DNA of 64,000 nucleotides from Fibrobacter sp. UWB11 (GCF_900143015.1 NZ_FSRT01000002.1:558001-622000); one strand, 5' to 3'; counted from the stretch's first letter, positions 45,274 to 54,671 are shown. The notes: generated by a model not told the origin, from the letters alone. Program-made: numbers and translations.

Positions 45274-47133
45274 CTACGATTCTTCAGTGGGGCCGGCACA
45301 GTATTCGGCGACTTGTTCGCGGAGCTTTGTGCCGCGGACTTTCCCGAGCAAATCGATGATGTCTTCGAGCGGGGCGTCCATAAACGCTTCGGCGCTCTTG
45401 TACTTGCTCAGAATCTTGACGCGAGTTTCGTGCCCCACGCCGGGCATCTTGAGCCATTCGACTTCAAGGTCTTTCTTGCGTTTGCTACGCTGGTATGTAA
45501 TTGCAAATCGGTGCGCCTCGTCGCGAGCATTCTGCAAAAGCTTTAGCGCGGGGCTTGTACGGTGCAGCACAATACTTTTGCGGTCATCGGGGAACACGAT
45601 TTCTTCGAGACGTTTAGCAAGCCCAATCAAAGGCAAATCCTTATCGTGACCGAGTTCCTTTAAAATTTGCATTGTGGCATCGACCTGACCTTTACCGCCA
45701 TCACATACCCACAAATCAGGCATCGGAATCCCTTCATCTTCCAAGCGACGGATACGGCGGGTCATCACTTCGCGCATGCTCGCAAAGTCATCGACACCCG
45801 TTACAGTCTTGATAATAAACTTGCGGTAATTACTCTTGTCGGGGCGACCGTTCTTAAACGCAACCAAACTCGCCACCGTATTTGTACCGGACAAATGCGA
45901 AATATCCACGCACTCGATGCGGAACGGAGTCTTCTTTAAGCTGAGAACTTTTTGCAATTCAAAAACGCTGCTATCGATTTCGCTATACTTTTGCACTTCG
46001 GCGCGCATTTCCACGAGAATCATGTCCGCATTCGCAGCAGCGAGTTTCAAGAACCCGAGCTTTTCGCCGCGCTGCGGATTCGTGAGCACGACCTTGTGAT
46101 TCGTCTTCGAGGCAAGCGCCTGTTCCATCGATTCGCGTTCCGCCAAATCTTCAGGCAGGGGTACATCCGTTGCAATTTCGCCGGGTATGAATTCCACGTC
46201 CATGTACCATTGCACTACCATCTGGCTGAAAATTTCAGTCTCGTCATCTTCGAGCTTACATTCCAAACGATAGTGGCGGCGCCCACAAAGTACGCCGTTA
46301 CGGTATTCAAAAATCACTGCGGCAGCCATTGTGCCGTTTCGCTTCAGCGAAATCACATCCATGCTGAGGCTTGCATCGGACACGTCTGTTTTCTGGTGCG
46401 CACTCGTCGCCTTGAGCGCCTGAATCGCATCGCGTTTCTTGGCCGCAGTTTCGAAATCCATACGCTCGCTCGCTTCGAGCATTTCGCGTTCCCAGAGGTC
46501 AATCAGGTCATCGCGTTTACCACCCAGGAGCATTTGAGTCTGCGCCACTTTTTTGCGGTACTCTTCGCGGGTTACAAGACCTGCACACGGAGCTTCGCAA
46601 CGGCCGATGTGATAATTGAGGCAAGGACGCACGGGGCGATTAATCGGGAGCTTGAGTTTGCACTCCCTGATTTTGAACAACCTAGCAGCAATATCCTGCA
46701 ACTGGCGGATCATGCGGGAACTCATGTACGGGCCATAATACAGGCAGCCGTCCTTCTTCACGGAACGGCTCAGGAATAGTCGCGGGAAAGGTTCGTTCAC
46801 AGAGAACGCCAAATACGGAAAGTGCTTGTCGTCCTTCAATAGCACGTTGTACTTGGGCGTATGCTTGCGGATCAAGTTCGCTTCGAGAATGAGCGCTTCA
46901 GTTTCGCTTTCCGTGATAATCCACTCGATGTCGCGGATGTACGGGAGCATCAAAGTGGCCGCTCGGTGACCAGCATGGTCACTCCCGTCGAAGTAGCTCG
47001 ACACGCGGTTCTTGAGGACCTTCGCCTTGCCAATGTAAATGATTTTCCCCTGAGCGTTCTTCATGATGTAAACCCCCGGCAAAAGAGGGAGTTCTGCCAG
47101 GCGACGCTCAATATGTTCACTTACAGGGATCAT
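45274..47133 (-). CDS. uvrC: Excinuclease ABC subunit C
   Basis: The 619-residue protein is a full UvrC. The GIY-YIG nuclease comes first (GVYIMKNAQGKIIYIGKAK near residues 20-38), then the Cys cluster PCLNYHIGRCEAPC near 170, a UVR motif (RMDFETAAKKRDAIQAL) near 220, the UvrC C-terminal nuclease (ECVDISHLSGTNTVAS) near 385 and DGGKGQVDAT near 465. Helix-hairpin-helix motifs end the protein (LKMPGVGHETRVKIL). It makes both incisions in nucleotide excision repair with UvrA and UvrB. It is monocistronic here. Confidence 0.97.
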   Translation of the reverse strand: MIPVSEHIERRLAELPLLPGVYIMKNAQGKIIYIGKAKVLKNRVSSYFDGSDHAGHRAATLMLPYIRDIEWIITESETEALILEANLIRKHTPKYNVLLKDDKHFPYLAFSVNEPFPRLFLSRSVKKDGCLYYGPYMSSRMIRQLQDIAARLFKIRECKLKLPINRPVRPCLNYHIGRCEAPCAGLVTREEYRKKVAQTQMLLGGKRDDLIDLWEREMLEASERMDFETAAKKRDAIQALKATSAHQKTDVSDASLSMDVISLKRNGTMAAAVIFEYRNGVLCGRRHYRLECKLEDDETEIFSQMVVQWYMDVEFIPGEIATDVPLPEDLAERESMEQALASKTNHKVVLTNPQRGEKLGFLKLAAANADMILVEMRAEVQKYSEIDSSVFELQKVLSLKKTPFRIECVDISHLSGTNTVASLVAFKNGRPDKSNYRKFIIKTVTGVDDFASMREVMTRRIRRLEDEGIPMPDLWVCDGGKGQVDATMQILKELGHDKDLPLIGLAKRLEEIVFPDDRKSIVLHRTSPALKLLQNARDEAHRFAITYQRSKRKKDLEVEWLKMPGVGHETRVKILSKYKSAEAFMDAPLEDIIDLLGKVRGTKLREQVAEYCAGPTEES

Positions 47134-47254
47134 GATTTTTAGAAGATAGAATTTTGCTGCGTTTTTACATTTTCTAACAATCTTGCAACATCAAAATTTT
47201 ATATATCTTACATAGGTAAGATTGCACCCCCCGACATTTTAATATGGAGATAAA

Positions 47255-48157
47255 ATGAATTTTGAAAGCATGAACTTGTTGTCGCAGAAAGTGGAAGGAG
47301 TCCTTGGAACGGTCCGCGCCCTGCGTGAAGAAAACGCAAAGCTGAAGCAGCTGCTCGAAGGCGCCAAAGCTCAAACCGAAGACCAGAAGAACCTGTTGGA
47401 TTCCACCAACGCAAAGATTGCCGACTACGAGGCCGCACTCAATGCAAGAGCCAACCAAGCCGCAGCTCAGGACGAAGCCATCAACGAAAAAAGCCGCGCT
47501 ATCGACTCCCTGAACGAACAGATTAACGAAAAGAACGGCATTATTGATTCCTTGAACGCTCAAATCAGTGAAAAGAACGGAATCATCGACTCTCTGAACG
47601 GACAAGTCGCCGAAAAAGAAAACGCCATCAACTCCAAGAATGAACAAATTAACGAGAAGAATGGTATTATCGACTCCTTGAACGGCCAGATCAACGAAAA
47701 GAACGGAATCATCGACTCCCTGAACGGTCAAGTCAACGAAAAGAACAGCATCATTGATTCCCTCAACGGCCAAACCAACGAAAAGAACAGCATTATCGAT
47801 TCCCTCAATGGTCAGATCAACGAAAAGAACAACATTATCGACGATCTTAACGGCCAGATAAGCGAAAAGAACAATATCATCGATTGCCTGAACGGTCAAG
47901 TGGCCGAAAAGAACGACATCATTGACAACCTCAATAATCAAGTTCAGAGCCAGAGCAACGAAATCGCCGAAGCACAAAGCAAGTTCCAGCAGCTTCTCTC
48001 CACCATCGAGAACGAACTCGGCACCGAAATCAATCTCAATGAGCCGGCTACAGAACAGGTCGAGGCCCCTGCAGCACAGCCCGAGAATAAACCGCAAGAA
48101 GAAAACCCTGACCTGTTCGCGAGCAACGGAGGCTCGCAACCCGGTTTTTTCGGCTAA
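47255..48157 (+). CDS. Repetitive coiled-coil protein upstream of zapA
   Basis: The 300-residue protein starts with a ZapB-like helix (LLSQKVEGVLGTVRALREENAKL). Residues about 85-240 consist of eleven consecutive 14-residue repeats of the type INEKNGIIDSLNGQ, two heptads each with Ile/Leu core positions and Asn in the core. An acidic and Pro-rich tail ends it. No signal peptide or membrane segment is seen. The stop lies 45 nt before the zapA start, so a role in division or nucleoid organisation is suggested by context. GGAGAT precedes the ATG. Confidence 0.8.
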   Translation: MNFESMNLLSQKVEGVLGTVRALREENAKLKQLLEGAKAQTEDQKNLLDSTNAKIADYEAALNARANQAAAQDEAINEKSRAIDSLNEQINEKNGIIDSLNAQISEKNGIIDSLNGQVAEKENAINSKNEQINEKNGIIDSLNGQINEKNGIIDSLNGQVNEKNSIIDSLNGQTNEKNSIIDSLNGQINEKNNIIDDLNGQISEKNNIIDCLNGQVAEKNDIIDNLNNQVQSQSNEIAEAQSKFQQLLSTIENELGTEINLNEPATEQVEAPAAQPENKPQEENPDLFASNGGSQPGFFG

Positions 48158-48202
48158 GGTGGTTGTTGGATAACGATCCATTCGGCGTAGGAATGAAATA
48201 AT

Positions 48203-48517
48203 ATGGCAAACGAGACACTTAGATCAGTCAGCATTAACGTCGCTCAAGAACGCATCCACATCCGCACGGACCTGCCCGATACGGACTTGAAAGAAATCGT
48301 CGATTTCATCGAAAGTCGTCTCGATAATTCCTCGAAATTTAAACTGGAATTGAAGAAGCAGCTCTGTTTACTCGCTGTGGAACTCACTTCTGAAATTGTC
48401 GAGTTGCGCAAGCAATTGCGCAAGGCCAAATCGTATCACGACCTGATGGACAAGGATATTAGGGAACTTTCGCTCCAGTTGGACGAGGCACTCCCTAAAG
48501 CCGACAACCAAGTTTAA
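48203..48517 (+). CDS. zapA: ZapA-like cell-division protein
   Basis: The 104-residue protein has the ZapA layout: a short beta/alpha head (SVSINVAQERIHIRTDLPD, DLKEIVDFIESRL), then a long helix (LKKQLCLLAVELTSEIVELRKQL). ZapA binds FtsZ filaments and supports Z-ring assembly. Its position upstream of a 6S-like RNA repeats the zapA-ssrS order known from many bacteria. A terminator follows at 48551-48579. Confidence 0.8.
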   Translation: MANETLRSVSINVAQERIHIRTDLPDTDLKEIVDFIESRLDNSSKFKLELKKQLCLLAVELTSEIVELRKQLRKAKSYHDLMDKDIRELSLQLDEALPKADNQV

Positions 48518-48550
48518 GCTCAAACGAATACATTTAATACACTTAGCAAA

Positions 48551-48579
48551 ATCTCGGTATTTTACCGAGATTTTTTTTG
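48551..48579 (+). terminator. Intrinsic terminator of zapA
   Basis: AATCTCGGTA / TACCGAGATT with TTT loop, then eight T. Confidence 0.85.
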
Positions 48580-48591
48580 CAATTTTTCCCT

Positions 48592-48619
48592 TGTTTTTGC
48601 AACACAAGAAAGATATATT
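48592..48619 (+). promoter_or_regulatory. Promoter of the 6S-like RNA
   Basis: TTGTTT and TATATT are 16 nt apart, and the -10 ends 6 nt before the predicted RNA 5' end. Confidence 0.55.
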
Positions 48620-48625
48620 ATGAAT

Positions 48626-48793
48626 GGGCATCCCACGGATTTTACACCCGATCTAACAGGAATAAATCAGCTCGTTGCTCTTGTGGTTCAGTTTAGGCGC
48701 GCATTGACGCGAAAAACAAATCCCCGAGGCGCTGCTATCATTGTAGATAAGTAGTTTCGAGTGTTCGCACCGTAGGAGATGCCCTTTTTTTTT
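48626..48793 (+). ncRNA. ssrS: Probable 6S RNA
   Basis: A gene-free stretch of about 160 nt has a closing stem between its ends: GGGCATC pairs with GATGCCC and the next ACGG with CCGT, with a bulge. A T9 run follows directly, so the closing stem doubles as terminator. A good promoter lies just upstream. Size, overall rod shape and position after zapA fit 6S RNA, which binds housekeeping RNA polymerase in stationary phase. The central bubble was not modelled, so the identity is probable, while the existence of a structured RNA is better supported. Confidence 0.6.
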
Positions 48794-48832
48794 ACCCTTT
48801 TTTATCGGCGCCAAATATTTATCGGGGCAAAA

Positions 48833-49873
48833 ATGGAAATTTCCGAGAAGCTATCAGAACTTTTAAAAACTGCAGAAGACGAAGACATTTTCGACAAGGC
48901 TGTTGCCGGCTACTTACTCCCTGACGGTACAAGCAACATTGTCACACTGAACACTCCCGAAGATACCGTTTTTGACATAGCTTCGCTTACGAAGGTCTGC
49001 CCCACTTCGACACTTGCACTTTCGTACATTCTCGAAGGCAAGCTTTCCATTGATGCCAAAGTTATCGATTTCATCCCGGAACTCAATACAAACTACCGTG
49101 ACGAGATTTATATTTCGCACTTGCTCACGCACAGTCTGGATTACCGCGTCCCGATGAAAACGCTCCGAACCCTTTCGCCGGAAGGGATTCTCGATGCACT
49201 TTACACGTACCAATTTGAAGCCGCTCCGGGTACAGTTTTCAACTACGGGAACCCCGCCAGCGTGCTGCTCGGGATTTTGTTGCAAAGACTTACGGGTAAG
49301 ACTTTGCAAGAGCAGGGAAACGAGAGGTTCTTTACACCTCTCGGCATGACGCGTTCGGGTTACGACCCGCTCACCCGCGTCCCGAAATCAGAAATCGCGG
49401 CGACAGAACTCTGCGAGTTCCGCCACCGCGAAATCCAAGGCGAAGTTCATGACGAAAGCGCCTGGGTCCTACAAAAGCTATTCCCCGTCGGCAGTGCCGG
49501 CATGTTCAGCTGCGTACCCGACCTCTTAAAGTTCGTGAAGATGATTCTCATGGACGGAAAGTTCGAGGACAAGCAAATCGCCCCTGCCGGAATCCTGGAC
49601 ATCGTGAGCCACAACGCCCTGCCCGATAGCGTCGGAGCAGAAACCGCCCTCGGCTGGGAGCTGAATGCGCCTAAGTTCATGGGCACAAAGGTCTCACCGC
49701 AAGCATTCGGAAAAACCGGATTCACGGGCGCAAGTATCGTCGCCGACCCGGACAAGGGGGGTGCCCTCGTGCTACTCAGCAATTTCACCTACCCGCACCG
49801 CGAACCAAATGCGGACCGCATCCATGCATTCAGAGCAACACTCGCCGACGCATTTTTCGGAGAAATTGGATAA
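48833..49873 (+). CDS. Beta-lactamase-family serine hydrolase (class C fold)
   Basis: The start at 48833 (MEISEKLSELL) gives 346 residues without a signal peptide, so it is cytoplasmic. The active-site SxxK is SLTK in FDIASLTKVCPTS near residue 50. The YxN motif is YGN in FNYGNPASVLLG near 140. A KTG-like triad is KTG in FGKTGFTGASI near 298. Related proteins are esterases, D-aminopeptidases or penicillin-binding-like proteins; true beta-lactamase activity is unlikely without export. GGGG lies before the ATG. A bidirectional terminator follows. Confidence 0.88.
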   Translation: MEISEKLSELLKTAEDEDIFDKAVAGYLLPDGTSNIVTLNTPEDTVFDIASLTKVCPTSTLALSYILEGKLSIDAKVIDFIPELNTNYRDEIYISHLLTHSLDYRVPMKTLRTLSPEGILDALYTYQFEAAPGTVFNYGNPASVLLGILLQRLTGKTLQEQGNERFFTPLGMTRSGYDPLTRVPKSEIAATELCEFRHREIQGEVHDESAWVLQKLFPVGSAGMFSCVPDLLKFVKMILMDGKFEDKQIAPAGILDIVSHNALPDSVGAETALGWELNAPKFMGTKVSPQAFGKTGFTGASIVADPDKGGALVLLSNFTYPHREPNADRIHAFRATLADAFFGEIG

Positions 49874-49878
49874 AAAAA

Positions 49879-49904
49879 AACGGCCCGCAAGCGGGTCGTT
49901 TTTT
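49879..49904. terminator. Bidirectional terminator
   Basis: AACGGCCCGC/GCGGGTCGTT with a 2-nt gap, A-run before and T-run after; serves the convergent hydrolase and DksA-type genes. Confidence 0.75.
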
Positions 49905-49946
49905 AAGTTTTATGCACACCAACCTTAGTCCGGCATGACAAGTTCA

Positions 49947-50420
49947 TTAGCGGCCAGCGGCCTTGCGGAGCATTTCCTTGCGCTGGGCTTCAGCAAACAT
50001 CTTGGCCATTTCCATGCGGTTGTCAAGGATTTCCTTTTTCTTTGTTTCTTCCTTGCAGTTCACGCACTTGGTTGCCGTCGGCACGGCCAAAAGTCTAGCC
50101 TTCGGAATCAGCTGGTTGCAAACCTTGCAAATACCAAACGTTCCGTTCTTGATACGCTTGAGGGCTTCTTCCAAATAAACAAGATACTTACCTTCGCGAG
50201 CAGCCAACGAGAAGTTGGTTTCGAGCGAATTGTAGTCCGTCGCGGAATCAGCGCCATCAGAATCGCCGCCATCACCAGACTGGGATTTTTGGCCCTGGAA
50301 CACGTTTGCCTTTTCGGACTCGCTCTGGGCGGTCACAAGCTCACGTCTTTTTTCCAAAAGCAGCTCTTCAAAAAACTTAAGATCAGCATCGCTCATCTTT
50401 ACGGGTTTCTTCTCAGCCAT
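49947..50420 (-). CDS. DksA/TraR-type zinc-finger protein
   Basis: The 157-residue protein has an N-terminal helix pair (LKFFEELLLEKRREL), a DSDGADSATDYN segment and a C4 zinc finger (CKVC...CVNC, about 99-123) followed by a helical tail. Members bind the RNA polymerase secondary channel and, with ppGpp, adjust transcription. The coiled-coil tip Asp residues of true DksA are not certain here, so it may be a DksA-like factor rather than DksA. It is monocistronic. Confidence 0.85.
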   Translation of the reverse strand: MAEKKPVKMSDADLKFFEELLLEKRRELVTAQSESEKANVFQGQKSQSGDGGDSDGADSATDYNSLETNFSLAAREGKYLVYLEEALKRIKNGTFGICKVCNQLIPKARLLAVPTATKCVNCKEETKKKEILDNRMEMAKMFAEAQRKEMLRKAAGR

Positions 50421-50546
50421 ATTAAACTCCTTCTTTGTGAGTTACACTGTGATAAGCACCGCTTTAAATTATCTTTTTTTTACAAAAAAGAACAATTAAA
50501 ATATTATTTTTTCAAAAAAAATGTTGATAAGTCGGTAAAAAAAAAG

Positions 50547-50576
50547 GAGATGCCCAATCAAGTCGGGCATGACAAG
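50547..50576. repeat. Palindromic repeat, ATGCCC arms
   Basis: GGAG, ATGCCC, 9-nt centre, GGGCAT, GACAAG; a variant of the repeat family with shorter arms. Confidence 0.6.
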
Positions 50577-50621
50577 TCTTTATCTAAGATAACGGAATCA
50601 GTAAAAACTAATCCCTATTAC

Positions 50622-51539
50622 CTAAAAAATATCTACGTTAAGCTTGAGCCCGTTCTTTTTCAGGTCCTGAAGCAATACTTTGAAATCCTTCATCAAGGTA
50701 TCAAAGTCTTCTTTTACCTTGGAGGACTCCTCGAGGAACAATTTTGCCGAACCTTCGCTTTCGTCGAACTTAGACACCAGCGCTACAACAGATTCCTTAG
50801 AAACATTTGCTCGGTCCATCAAAGCGCGCACACGATCAATGAGTTCATTTGCCTTCGTTGCACTCTCGCCTCCGCGATCGGACAATTCCTGCAAAGAACG
50901 TTCCATTTTTTCGGCGACTTCGTGATAGCTATCGAGCAAGGAATCCACGCTAGATTTCCACTTGCGGACATCGGCCTTTGTCACACGAATAAGTTTCTTA
51001 CCCTTGTTTGAAACGCGGTCTACACGTTTTCCGATTTCGCCCACAGTAATCGAATCAACAAAACTATTAACCATTTGTTGAAGGTTGTCAATATCCTCGA
51101 ATACGGCGGCAAGGTTCTTCGTAATTCCAGAAGTTCCCTCGTCGTAAAGTCCACTGACAGTATCACCTTCGGCAACCAGCTTGCTAGAGTTTCCAGTGAT
51201 GATGCTCATTTCTCGTTCGCCCATAAGGCCCGCCGTCACCAGACGGAATTCCGAATTCACGGGGATTTTTGCTTCGGCAAGTACACGAGCCTTCACATAG
51301 ACTGCTTCATCCGTGAGTTTCACATCGACAATCTCGCCCATAGCAATGCCACGGACACGGACAAGGTTGCCCGGAGAAAGCGTACCGATAGTCTCGTACT
51401 TGACCACAAACGAGTAGCGTTTATGGTAAGGGCTTGACGGATGGAAATAATAAGCCGCAAGCCCGCACGAGACCACGAGAATAATAAAGATTAAACTTGC
51501 AACAAAATTTTTCTTGATTTTAATCAGCAAACTATTCAT
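50622..51539 (-). CDS. MlaD/MCE-domain membrane-anchored protein
   Basis: The 305-residue protein has one N-terminal membrane helix (about 13-32) and an MCE domain (about 42-120: FVVKYETIGTLSPGNLVRVRGIAMGEIVDVKL). A long helical C-terminal region of coiled-coil type follows. MCE proteins form periplasmic hexamers that shuttle phospholipids. The ATP-binding and permease partners are not in this window. The start overlaps the 3' end of hprK by 8 bp, so it is the last gene of the lpt-rpoN-hprK cluster. Confidence 0.88.
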   Translation of the reverse strand: MNSLLIKIKKNFVASLIFIILVVSCGLAAYYFHPSSPYHKRYSFVVKYETIGTLSPGNLVRVRGIAMGEIVDVKLTDEAVYVKARVLAEAKIPVNSEFRLVTAGLMGEREMSIITGNSSKLVAEGDTVSGLYDEGTSGITKNLAAVFEDIDNLQQMVNSFVDSITVGEIGKRVDRVSNKGKKLIRVTKADVRKWKSSVDSLLDSYHEVAEKMERSLQELSDRGGESATKANELIDRVRALMDRANVSKESVVALVSKFDESEGSAKLFLEESSKVKEDFDTLMKDFKVLLQDLKKNGLKLNVDIF

Positions 51540-52560
51540 AGAAAGACCAGTTCTGCGGATTAAAATCTAGCAAATCATCAGTAAATTCGCCCTTAGCCTT
51601 CGCCTTAATCTTTTGCAATAACGACTCGTTGAAATCCTTTGCCACGTTCTGGCCGCTCATTTTCATGAGGGCATTCATCGCAATGACTTCGGAAATCACG
51701 GTCATGTTCTTGCCGGGAGCCACAGGGAGCACCACCTTCGGGATGTTCACGCCCATGACGTTTTCTTCCATTTCGTTAAGGCCGGTGCGTTCGTACGAAA
51801 CATCCTGGCGCCACTGTTGGAGTTCGACAATCATTTCAATCTTTTTCACTTTGCGGATTGCATGAATACCGAACATCGAGCGAATGTCCAAAATGCCAAC
51901 GCCACGAATTTCCATGTGATGACGGATCAGCGGGTCCGGGCGACCAATAATGGACTTGCCCACATGGCTAATATGAACAACATCGTCCGCCACCATGCGA
52001 TGCCCACTTTCAACAAGGTCGAGCACACATTCGGACTTACCGACGTTACTATCGCCCACGTAAAGCATGCCCACGCCATAAACATCCACGAGGCTTCCGT
52101 GAATAATGGCGTGCGGTGCAAAGAATTCTTCGAGAATTCTCTGGGCCATCTTGAAAAATTCAAAAGTGTGGAGCGTTGTCGAGAACAGCGGGACATGCAA
52201 GCGGTTGCACATCGCCTTGAGTTCTTCGTGCGGAGTCTGCGCATGCGTCACGACCCACATCGGGGCACGGAATACAGACAAATTTTCAAAAATTTTCGCA
52301 CGAGCTTCTGGACCGACAGATTCCAGATAATTCCATTCCGTGTGGCCGACTATCTGAATCTGCTGGGAACTATAAACTTTAGTAAAACCCGCCATGGCAA
52401 GGCCAGGGCGGTGAAGTCCGCTTTCTTCGATGCATGATTCCATGTCCTCGTCGGGACAATGCTGCATCATTTGCAAATCTTTGCCGTAGCGGATAAAAAA
52501 GTCCCGCACCGGGAAGCGTTCCCGGTGCAGGATTTTTAGATCTTTCAACCTATCAGCCAT
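51532..52560 (-). CDS. hprK: HPr kinase/phosphorylase
   Basis: The 342-residue protein has an N-terminal HprK domain and a C-terminal kinase domain. It has Walker A GDSNVGKSE near residue 170, ADDVV near 195 and the HprK signature MEIRGVGILDI near 223. In Firmicutes and many Gram-negatives it phosphorylates HPr on serine to link carbon supply to regulation. It follows hpf directly (shared base at 52560) within the lpt-rpoN cluster, as in proteobacteria. No HPr gene is in the window. Confidence 0.93.
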   Translation of the reverse strand: MADRLKDLKILHRERFPVRDFFIRYGKDLQMMQHCPDEDMESCIEESGLHRPGLAMAGFTKVYSSQQIQIVGHTEWNYLESVGPEARAKIFENLSVFRAPMWVVTHAQTPHEELKAMCNRLHVPLFSTTLHTFEFFKMAQRILEEFFAPHAIIHGSLVDVYGVGMLYVGDSNVGKSECVLDLVESGHRMVADDVVHISHVGKSIIGRPDPLIRHHMEIRGVGILDIRSMFGIHAIRKVKKIEMIVELQQWRQDVSYERTGLNEMEENVMGVNIPKVVLPVAPGKNMTVISEVIAMNALMKMSGQNVAKDFNESLLQKIKAKAKGEFTDDLLDFNPQNWSFYE

Positions 52561-52877
52561 TACGTCAATTCAGAAATCGGCTGAGCTCTATGATCGTTCT
52601 GCTTGTCGTTGGCCTTCTTGAGCTGGACCTTGATACGTTCAAGCGTTACATCAACGGCCTTGCCCATGTTTTCTTCATCGGCAGAAGCAACCACGACGGA
52701 ACCTGTAATATTGACAGAAATTTCGCAGTGACGCTGGTGTTCGACTTCATGATCAAGAATTACAGAGGCGCTAGTGATATTCGGGTAAAATTTGGCCAAT
52801 TTGTCCATTTCTTCCTGAATGCGGTCCTGAAGACCAGCCGATGCATTAAAATGACGAGCAGAAAACTGAATATCCAT
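52560..52877 (-). CDS. hpf: Ribosome hibernation-promoting factor (HPF/RaiA family, short form)
   Basis: The 105-residue protein has the HPF fold: MDIQFSARHFNASAGLQDRI, then DKLAKFYPNITSASVILD, then ADEENMGKAVDVTLERIKVQLKKAND. It binds the 30S subunit and inactivates ribosomes in stationary phase. The short form would act with an RMF-like partner or alone. It lies between rpoN and hprK. GGAGG before the ATG supports the start. Confidence 0.92.
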   Translation of the reverse strand: MDIQFSARHFNASAGLQDRIQEEMDKLAKFYPNITSASVILDHEVEHQRHCEISVNITGSVVVASADEENMGKAVDVTLERIKVQLKKANDKQNDHRAQPISELT

Positions 52878-53031
52878 GATAAACCTCCGTATGTTAATGT
52901 TACGATTTATTTACGTTTAAAAACATTTTGGAACTTCCGTTCCGCAATTAAAGTATATACATCTTTTTACCGCAAAAGTCCACAACTAAATTGGATTTTG
53001 CAAAAAAAATCGTTCCATCTTGGAATATTTG

Positions 53032-54663
53032 CTACCGTTTACGCTGATTTTTGGGCAGTATTTTCAGTTCTTTCTCGCGGTATTTGGCCACCGTACGGCG
53101 AGCCACCTTGATTCCCTGCTTCAAAAGTTCATCGCTGATGTCCTGGTCGGAGAGCGGAGAGGACTTGTCTTCTTCATCAATGAGCGTCTTGATGGCATCG
53201 ATAATCTGCGCAGAACCGACTTCTTCGGCATCCGGAGCTGTGCCCTGCTTCACACCCGATGTAAAGAATTGTTTAAGTTCATAGATGCCGTAAGGCGTTT
53301 CCACGTACTTTTGGTCGGTCGCACGCTGTACCGTACTCACCGCCAAATGGACATCGTCGGCGACATCCTGGAGAATCATCGGCTTAAGGAATGCGGGGCC
53401 GTTTTCGAAAAATCCGCGCTGACGCTTGACAATCGAACGCATCACAAGCTCAATCGTCGAGAAGCGGTTATCGACCGCCTTGATGAGATCATTTGCTTTC
53501 GCAAGCTGCGCCTTCACGTATTCCTTGTCCTGCTTCGATGCAGACGGGTCCGTGAGAATCGCCTTGTACGTCTGATTGATGCGCAACGACTTCTGCATCT
53601 TGGTCTTGAAGCAGATGACTTCGTAATTGCCCTTCTTTTCGACAACCTTCAAATCCGCATTGATGATGTGCGAATACGAATGTGAAAGCTGGAAGCCTGG
53701 GTGCGGGCGCAAACGCGAGAGGCTTGCAACAGCTGTCTTGACTTCGTCGGCGGAGACGTTCAATGCCTTCGCAATTTTTGCATAGCGGAGCTGCAAAAGA
53801 TTCTCGTATTCTTCTTCGAGAATGCGAATAGCAAGACTCGGGAAATTCGGAATTGCGTATGCCTGGATCAAGAAACATTCACGCTGGTCGCGGGCGCCAA
53901 TGCCGCTCGGCTTGAAGGACTGCAAAACGTGAACCGCCTCGCGTACCGGGAGACTTGCGTCTTCGAGCTTGAGTTCTCCGCGGAGCACGCGTTCAATCTC
54001 GTCGATGTACTTGTCATCGGACTTCACGACCATAGCTTCGGATGCACTGTCGCGGTTGACATCGCAAAGGAACCCATCATCGTTAATCGAGTTGATGAGG
54101 TACTGCACCAACTTGCGGAAATGCTCTTCGGTCACGCCGTTTTCTTGAAGCTGTTCCTGCAATTCGCGAGTGCCGTTCCAAAGGCGGAGCTGGTCTTCGA
54201 GCTGTTCCTGCAAGCTCTTGCCCACGTCCTTGATCGGGCGGTCCCAATCTTCGTCCGGATCTTTCCCGCCAGAATTCAAATCGTTAAAGGGAGCATCATC
54301 GTACGATGTGCCATCGCCCAAATAGCTATCCCAGTTCACATCCGAAGATTCGCCGTCGAGGTAACTGCTATCGACATCGGCGGTATCGTCCAAGGAACCG
54401 CGAGCCATGTCCTCGATATCATCAGGATATTCATCTGAATCCGCACGCGGGTCAAGTTCTTCCGGGTCCTTGTCGACGGGAACTTCCTGATCGTCAAAAT
54501 CGCCATCGTCCACTTCCAAAAGTGGGTTGACTTCGACTTCTTCCTTGATGGCGGTTTCCAATTCCTGCGAAGTTTTCTGAAGCATCTTCACAGACTGGAG
54601 AAGCGCAGGAGATAGCGTCTGCTCCTGCGTCTGTCCGATATTTGCCTGCATTCCAAGATTCAT
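53032..54663 (-). CDS. rpoN: RNA polymerase sigma-54 factor
   Basis: The 543-residue protein has region I (QEQTLSPALLQSVKMLQKTSQELE), a long acidic region II (about 45-160), the core-binding region, the helix-turn-helix and the RpoN box ARRTVAKYRE near the end. Sigma-54 needs AAA+ activators for open-complex formation. The acidic region II is longer than in E. coli. It lies between lptB and hpf, the standard gene order. Confidence 0.95.
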   Translation of the reverse strand: MNLGMQANIGQTQEQTLSPALLQSVKMLQKTSQELETAIKEEVEVNPLLEVDDGDFDDQEVPVDKDPEELDPRADSDEYPDDIEDMARGSLDDTADVDSSYLDGESSDVNWDSYLGDGTSYDDAPFNDLNSGGKDPDEDWDRPIKDVGKSLQEQLEDQLRLWNGTRELQEQLQENGVTEEHFRKLVQYLINSINDDGFLCDVNRDSASEAMVVKSDDKYIDEIERVLRGELKLEDASLPVREAVHVLQSFKPSGIGARDQRECFLIQAYAIPNFPSLAIRILEEEYENLLQLRYAKIAKALNVSADEVKTAVASLSRLRPHPGFQLSHSYSHIINADLKVVEKKGNYEVICFKTKMQKSLRINQTYKAILTDPSASKQDKEYVKAQLAKANDLIKAVDNRFSTIELVMRSIVKRQRGFFENGPAFLKPMILQDVADDVHLAVSTVQRATDQKYVETPYGIYELKQFFTSGVKQGTAPDAEEVGSAQIIDAIKTLIDEEDKSSPLSDQDISDELLKQGIKVARRTVAKYREKELKILPKNQRKR

Positions 54664-54671
54664 AAAAACTC

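Noticed and set aside
47500-47930. CRISPR-like regular DNA repeats
   Set aside because: The 42-bp units have no unique spacers and code in frame for a 14-residue coiled-coil repeat; the same reasoning rejects the collagen tract.
48833-49873. Beta-lactamase
   Set aside because: The fold and SxxK motif are present, but there is no export signal and the family includes many esterases and peptidases.
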